From CANHEE01 sp043777755 (lineage in GTDB: Bacteria; Bacteroidota; Bacteroidia; Chitinophagales; Saprospiraceae), in NCBI GenBank assembly GCA_043777755.1, contig JAYWHK010000325.1:1-16976 (forward strand): 16,976 bases of DNA. Direction: 5' to 3'. Below are positions 13,420 to 16,976 of the stretch, piece after piece (within the stretch, counting starts at the first letter, position 1; every line of letters starts with the position of its first letter). The translations under genes and the position numbers were made by a program. The notes beneath the pieces were generated by a model, which saw only the letters and a program-made list of their open reading frames with translations, ran no database searches and was not told the origin of the DNA.

Positions 13420-15408
13420 ATGAAAAACCTATTTCAACTTTTCGCACTCCTACCCTTCTGTCTTTTTGCACAAAAAAAAGACAGTGTAACACTCGAAAAT
13501 TTGGTCTGTACAGCACAATTTGCGCCAACAGACGCTCGCAATGCCGTACATCAAATCAAGGTTTTAGATGAAAAAACAATTGCTCGTCGGGCAGCTAATA
13601 ATTTGGAAGAATTGTTGGCAACGGAAACGAGTTTTCGTTTTTCAAGCGACTTGATTTTAGGAAGCGGCTTACAAATCAATGGCATCGGTGGCGAAAATGT
13701 AAAGGTTTTGATAGACGGTGTTCCCGTCATTGGAAAGTTGAATGGAAATGTAGATTTAAGTCAGATTTCTTTGGCGAATGTGCAGCGTATAGAAGTTGTA
13801 CAAGGCTCATTGTCAGCTGTTTATGGAAGCAATGCTTCTGGCGGTGTTATCAATATTATCACCAAAAAATCACAAACAAAACCATTCACATTTGGTGTTC
13901 AGAGTCAGTGGGAAAACATAGGAATAAAAACATTAGCAGCTCAAACAGGTGTTCAAAAAGGCAAATTTTTGCTCCAATTGTCAGGTAACGTGTATGATTT
14001 TAGTGGCTATCCCGCAGACAGTTTGCGTTCATCGCTTTGGAATCCAAAACGACAATATACAGGAAAAGCAATGTTGAAATATTACCTTTCTGACAATCAA
14101 CAACTGAACTATAGCTATTCCGTTATGGACGAAAAAGTGAGTAACTTGGGCGATATTAAACGTCCAAAATACAAACCTTATGCTTTTGATGAATATTATT
14201 TTACACAAAGAAACGACCATGCGCTAAATTATGAAGGCAAATTCGGTAAAAACAACCTTCAATCTACACTTGCTTTTAATAATTTTGACAGAAAAAAAAA
14301 TGCGTATCGTACTGATTTAGAAGCGAATACACAAGATTTGGTCATTGGTGACCAAGATACGAGCCGTTTCAATGCTTGGTTGTCGAGAAATACTTTTTCA
14401 AGAACCATCAATCAAAATATTTCCTTGTTGTCAGGCATAGAATTTTGCCATGAAAATGCTTTTGGTAAAAAAATTCAAGACAGCACCGAAAACAAATTAG
14501 GTTTTGCTCAAATGAGTGATTTGGGTATTTTTATTGGTGGAAAATTTGATTTTTTAGAAAAAAAATTAGTGTTACAACCAACAATTCGTTACAGTTATAA
14601 CAGTAAATACGATGCGCCATTGACACCTTCGTTCAATGCGCTTTTTCAAATCAATTCCAACTGGAAAATCAGAGGAAGCTATGCACGAGGTTTCCGTGCG
14701 CCATCGTTGAAAGAGTTGTATTTTAACTTCATTGACGTGAATCATTACATCGTTGGGCAAACGAACATCAAAGCCGAACAATCTCATAATGTTTCTGTAA
14801 ATTCCTCATCGTCAAAAACTTATGGAAAAATAAACATACTCACTGAGGGAAATATTTTTTACAATGACATACAAAATCGCATTATTTTAGCCGAATACGA
14901 AACGCTAAAATACCGCTATGATAATTTGGCAGAATACAAAACAAAAGGTGCAGGCTTGAACTTAACATTGAGCTACGATGATGTCATTACGTGGAAGTCA
15001 AGCGCCGTTTATACAGGCTATTACAATACCGCAAGGGACGAACAGCCCGAGCTTCCTGTCTATCTTTATTCTCCTGATTTTAGCAGCGACTTGACCGTTA
15101 CGATTCCTTCTATTCGATTGACAATGAACGTGTTATACCGTCACACAGGCGCAATGCCAACTTATAATTTTGGAAAAAATGGTGTGATTGAAGAAGGTCG
15201 ATTGAGCAATTGGAATTTACTAAATGCCACCGTTTCAAAATATTTTTTCAAAGGAAAAATAAACATTACCACTGGTGTAAAAAATATTTTAGACATACAA
15301 AATATCGTTTCGCAAGGCGCAATTGGTGTAGGTCACAGCGCAAATGCAAGAGAAGTTCCCGTTAATTTTGGCAAAAGTTATTTTGTAAAAATGGCAGTGA
15401 ATATTTAG
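13420..15408 (+). CDS. TonB-dependent outer-membrane receptor (HmuR-like, probable heme/siderophore uptake)
   Basis: A 662-residue outer-membrane transporter. It has a signal peptide (MKNLFQLFALLPFCLFAQ), then a TonB-box-like segment (SVTLENLVCTAQF, about 23-35) that contacts TonB. The plug domain follows (about 40-155: VKVLIDGVPV, IEVVQGSLSAVYGSNASGGV and INIITKK). The rest is a 22-strand beta-barrel ending in FVKMAVNI. It lacks the N-terminal carboxypeptidase-like extension of SusC-type receptors, and no SusD partner is present, so it belongs with the cofactor/metal-complex receptors. FRAPSLKELYF (F425-P428) with QTNIKAEQS further on resembles the FRAP/NPNL box of heme receptors, and H442 (DVNHYIVG) lies between them. 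With the HmuY-like gene 173 bp upstream the pair resembles hmuY-hmuR. No good promoter was seen in the gap, so readthrough from the first gene is likely. Ligand specificity is inferred. Confidence 0.88.
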   Translation: MKNLFQLFALLPFCLFAQKKDSVTLENLVCTAQFAPTDARNAVHQIKVLDEKTIARRAANNLEELLATETSFRFSSDLILGSGLQINGIGGENVKVLIDGVPVIGKLNGNVDLSQISLANVQRIEVVQGSLSAVYGSNASGGVINIITKKSQTKPFTFGVQSQWENIGIKTLAAQTGVQKGKFLLQLSGNVYDFSGYPADSLRSSLWNPKRQYTGKAMLKYYLSDNQQLNYSYSVMDEKVSNLGDIKRPKYKPYAFDEYYFTQRNDHALNYEGKFGKNNLQSTLAFNNFDRKKNAYRTDLEANTQDLVIGDQDTSRFNAWLSRNTFSRTINQNISLLSGIEFCHENAFGKKIQDSTENKLGFAQMSDLGIFIGGKFDFLEKKLVLQPTIRYSYNSKYDAPLTPSFNALFQINSNWKIRGSYARGFRAPSLKELYFNFIDVNHYIVGQTNIKAEQSHNVSVNSSSSKTYGKINILTEGNIFYNDIQNRIILAEYETLKYRYDNLAEYKTKGAGLNLTLSYDDVITWKSSAVYTGYYNTARDEQPELPVYLYSPDFSSDLTVTIPSIRLTMNVLYRHTGAMPTYNFGKNGVIEEGRLSNWNLLNATVSKYFFKGKINITTGVKNILDIQNIVSQGAIGVGHSANAREVPVNFGKSYFVKMAVNI

Positions 15409-15436
15409 AAAGTAGGTAACTGTTTATTACTTGTAC

Positions 15437-15457
15437 GTCGGAAAGTCCGTTTCCGAC
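15437..15457. repeat. Small palindrome GTCGGAAA / TTTCCGAC
   Basis: Perfect 8-bp arms around GTCCG, 28 bp after the receptor stop. It is GC-rich against the background and has no T-tract. It may serve as a 3' mRNA hairpin but looks like the other small gap palindromes of the window. Confidence 0.6.
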
Positions 15458-15475
15458 AAATCTATCGTGAATGAA

Positions 15476-15525
15476 CACTGTCAAACAGAATTTGACAGGT
15501 ACATAGAGCCAAAATCTCTACAGTG
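15476..15525. repeat. Nested hairpins between convergent genes
   Basis: CTGTCAAA / TTTGACAG (15478-15485, 15491-15498) and TAGAG / CTCTA (15504-15508, 15516-15520) lie inside a possible outer stem CACTGT / ACAGTG (15476-15481, 15520-15525). The outer stem overlaps the first inner one, so the folds compete. It sits between the ends of the receptor gene and the 15547-16242 gene and might aid termination, though neither strand has a T-tract. Confidence 0.5.
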
Positions 15526-15546
15526 CTGATATAAGACCATTTTACA

Positions 15547-16242
15547 CTATTTCAAAAAAGCCTCATCAAACCAGCCCAACGAATTGGGCAGCCAAAACGA
15601 AATTTCAACGCTCATCGGTTGCAAATTACAGTTTCCTGCATGACCTTCAAAAACCAATTCTTCTTGTTGATTATTGGGATTTCCAAAATCTAAAAAGACT
15701 TCTGCCAAGTGCGCCATTGCTCGGCAGCTTTGTCCAAATTGTAAAATATTACGAGAAGCCCAATCTTCATCGGTATAACAAAATTCTTTTTCAGAAACGA
15801 GTAAAATACTTGGAAAATAACTGCTCTCTAAGCCATTATAGGGATTTTTGCCTTGTATTTCATTGGCATAATGATGATATTGTAAGGGTTTTTCCGTCAA
15901 ACCAACTGTGTTTTTATAATTGTAGCCTATCACTATTTTTTTAATAAACGACATTGGATTGGTCAAATGTAGTGTGATTGTTTTGTTTTGTAAGACAGCG
16001 CAAAGCATCGCCAAACCCAGAATTTGGTAATATTCGGGCGTTGCACTGACATTGAATTGTTCAATTCGGTAGCAATCATTGTACGAATGATAACCTTTTT
16101 TAATCGCAATTTGAGCTGTTTCAAAAACTGTTTCTTCAAAAATAGGCAAGTTTTTTTCATCAAAAATGATGCAGTCTTCACCCAATTTTGTAGGTAATTT
16201 TGCTAAAATAGGAGCGAAAAGGAGTTGTATTTTTTCTTGCAT
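15547..16242 (-). CDS. Unrecognised cytosolic protein (231 aa)
   Basis: I do not recognise the family. The protein has no signal peptide or membrane helix and mixes hydrophobic strands with charged helices. Visible features: an N-terminal helix (MQEKIQLLFAPILAKLPTKL), a tyrosine-rich segment (KKGYHSYNDCYRIEQFNVSA), a hydrophobic helix (YYQILGLAMLCAVLQ) followed by a strand KTITLHLTNP, FPSILLVSEKEFCYTDEDWA, a helix CRAMAHLAEVFLDFGNP, and a C-terminal FEGHAGNCNLQPMSVEISFW strand region. Seven cysteines are scattered with no zinc-finger spacing. Codon use and base composition look like the neighbours. The ATG at 16242 follows a very AT-rich leader without a TAnnTTTG match. It is transcribed alone, convergent with the TonB receptor and divergent from the lipoprotein pseudogene, so context does not suggest a role. 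Confidence 0.7.
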   Translation of the reverse strand: MQEKIQLLFAPILAKLPTKLGEDCIIFDEKNLPIFEETVFETAQIAIKKGYHSYNDCYRIEQFNVSATPEYYQILGLAMLCAVLQNKTITLHLTNPMSFIKKIVIGYNYKNTVGLTEKPLQYHHYANEIQGKNPYNGLESSYFPSILLVSEKEFCYTDEDWASRNILQFGQSCRAMAHLAEVFLDFGNPNNQQEELVFEGHAGNCNLQPMSVEISFWLPNSLGWFDEAFLK

Positions 16243-16429
16243 TTTTAAAAAATATTGAAAACCTTTTGTTTAAATATATTATTTTTAGTATTTTCTTGGC
16301 GTAAAAATAGTATTTTTATGAATTGGGAGTAATTTTTTCAAACAAAACTTTATAAAGTCGAATATTATCTCTTTCATTAACTTGTTTTTTCCACTTCACT
16401 CCTTCAAAATACCATTTCAGTAATTCTCA

Positions 16430-16461
16430 TTTGCTCCGTTTTTTATTTTATTTTATCTTTG
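16430..16461 (+). promoter_or_regulatory. Promoter TTTG-N20-TATCTTTG before the broken lipoprotein gene
   Basis: TTTG (16430-16433) and TATCTTTG (16454-16461) are 20 bp apart, the best fit to the Bacteroidota sigma-A promoter in this window. It lies 15 bp before the ATG at 16477, so the leader would be very short. The promoter shows no decay although the gene behind it carries an early stop. Confidence 0.7.
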
Positions 16462-16476
16462 TAAAAAGTTTTTGAA

Positions 16477-16976
16477 ATGATGAAAAAAATAAGCCTATTA
16501 TTTATTTTGACTGCCGTTTGTTTTTTAGCTTGTAAATAGGAGCCAATCGAACAGCCAAACAATCCAAATACTGGTGGAAACAACACAGGAGGGAATACTG
16601 GCGGTGGCAGCACAAATCCTACGCTAAAACCATGTAGCCCAGATACTGCTTATTTTAAAAATGATGTATTACCAATACTCACTTCTAACTGTGCCAAAAG
16701 TGGTTGTCACGATGCCGTTTCAAAAGCGAAAGATGTGCAATTGACAGATTATCAGAATGTTATGCAAGAAGTGAAAGCATTTAATTTGTCAGGTAGCGAC
16801 CTTTATAAATACATTAGCATCAACGATGCTAAAAAAATAATGCCTCCTTTACCAAGCGTACCGTTGAGCATTGCTCAGAAAGAAACGATTGCCAAATGGA
16901 TTTTGCAAGGAGCAAAAAACAATAGTTGCGATGCCAATGCGACGGGTTGCGATACTAAAAACGTAACGTTTAGTAA
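16477..16976 (+). pseudogene. Lipoprotein with cytochrome-c-like motif, interrupted by TAG after the lipobox (partial at window end)
   Basis: The frame opens with a lipoprotein signal peptide ending in the lipobox LAC (cysteine codon 16531-16533), then lysine, then TAG at 16537-16539. The same frame is open from 16540 to the window end, without another stop or frameshift: EPIEQP, a Gly/Asn/Thr-rich linker as is usual after lipoprotein cysteines, then CSPDTAYFKNDVLPILTSNC, AKSGCHDA and KKIMPPLPSVPLS, then IAKWILQGAKNNSCD. The block NC-AKSG-CH gives a C-x4-CH heme-type motif (C72, C77, H78 counted from the ATG) with a possible distal methionine (M122 in IMPP), as in the planctomycete-type cytochrome c domains common in Bacteroidota lipoproteins. 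A single base change from CAG, AAG or GAG explains the stop. Either a recent pseudogene, a sequencing error, or a site of readthrough. The 3' end is not in the window. Confidence 0.75.

Noticed and set aside
13420..15408. SusC-type polysaccharide receptor
   Set aside because: The N-terminal carboxypeptidase-like domain and the large size of SusC proteins are missing and there is no SusD gene next to it.
16537..16539. TAG reassignment to an amino acid
   Set aside because: TAG ends the GldM-like, lysyl oxidase and TonB receptor genes in this window, so a general reassignment is excluded.

Overview
The window comes from an AT-rich member of the Bacteroidota, most likely a gliding or Cytophaga/Flexibacter-like lineage (class by inference only). 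The evidence is as follows. Two secreted proteins end in type IX secretion (T9SS) type A sorting domains. One gene encodes a stand-alone GldM C-terminal module. There is a TonB receptor paired with an HmuY-like protein. The -7 elements fit the Bacteroidota form TAnnTTTG, and start codons follow A/T-rich leaders with no Shine-Dalgarno sequence. TAG is used as a normal stop (GldM-like, lysyl oxidase and TonB receptor genes).

Layout. 1-155: a terminator from an upstream gene and a small palindrome. 156-791: a LURP-one/scramblase-like (tubby-fold) protein. 801-1110: a long imperfect fold-back element. 1201-1662: a secreted NTF2-like protein. 1681-2310 (-): a signal-peptide GldM C-terminal protein, with a 135-bp fold-back just upstream of its start. 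2806-5223: a T9SS-secreted lysyl oxidase with dockerin-like calcium loops. 5249-5309: a perfect GC-rich palindrome. 5344-5985 (-): a small protein with a PD-(D/E)XK-like pattern. 6037-7894 (-): aspS and its terminator. 8128-10488: a 7TMR-DISM/PAS sensor histidine kinase without a response regulator. 10494-11738 (-): pepT. 11978-15408: an HmuY-like T9SS protein followed by a TonB-dependent receptor, a probable heme (or related ligand) uptake pair. 15437-15525: nested hairpins. 15547-16242 (-): an unrecognised cytosolic protein. 16477-end: a lipoprotein with a cytochrome-c-like motif, broken by a TAG directly after the lipobox although its promoter looks intact.

Most genes are single transcription units in alternating orientation; the only convincing pair is the HmuY-like/TonB-receptor couple. 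The shared theme is the cell surface: two T9SS cargos, a GldM-derived periplasmic module, an outer-membrane receptor, a membrane sensor and a lipoprotein remnant.

The least explained signal is between the genes. Several gaps hold a different palindrome or fold-back. Separately, four short arrays with an exact 7-bp period occur: one spanning the aspS stop codon, two in the aspS leader, and one (as an inverted pair) between the HmuY-like gene and its receptor. No tRNA, rRNA, CRISPR array, insertion sequence with transposase, or phage gene was seen.
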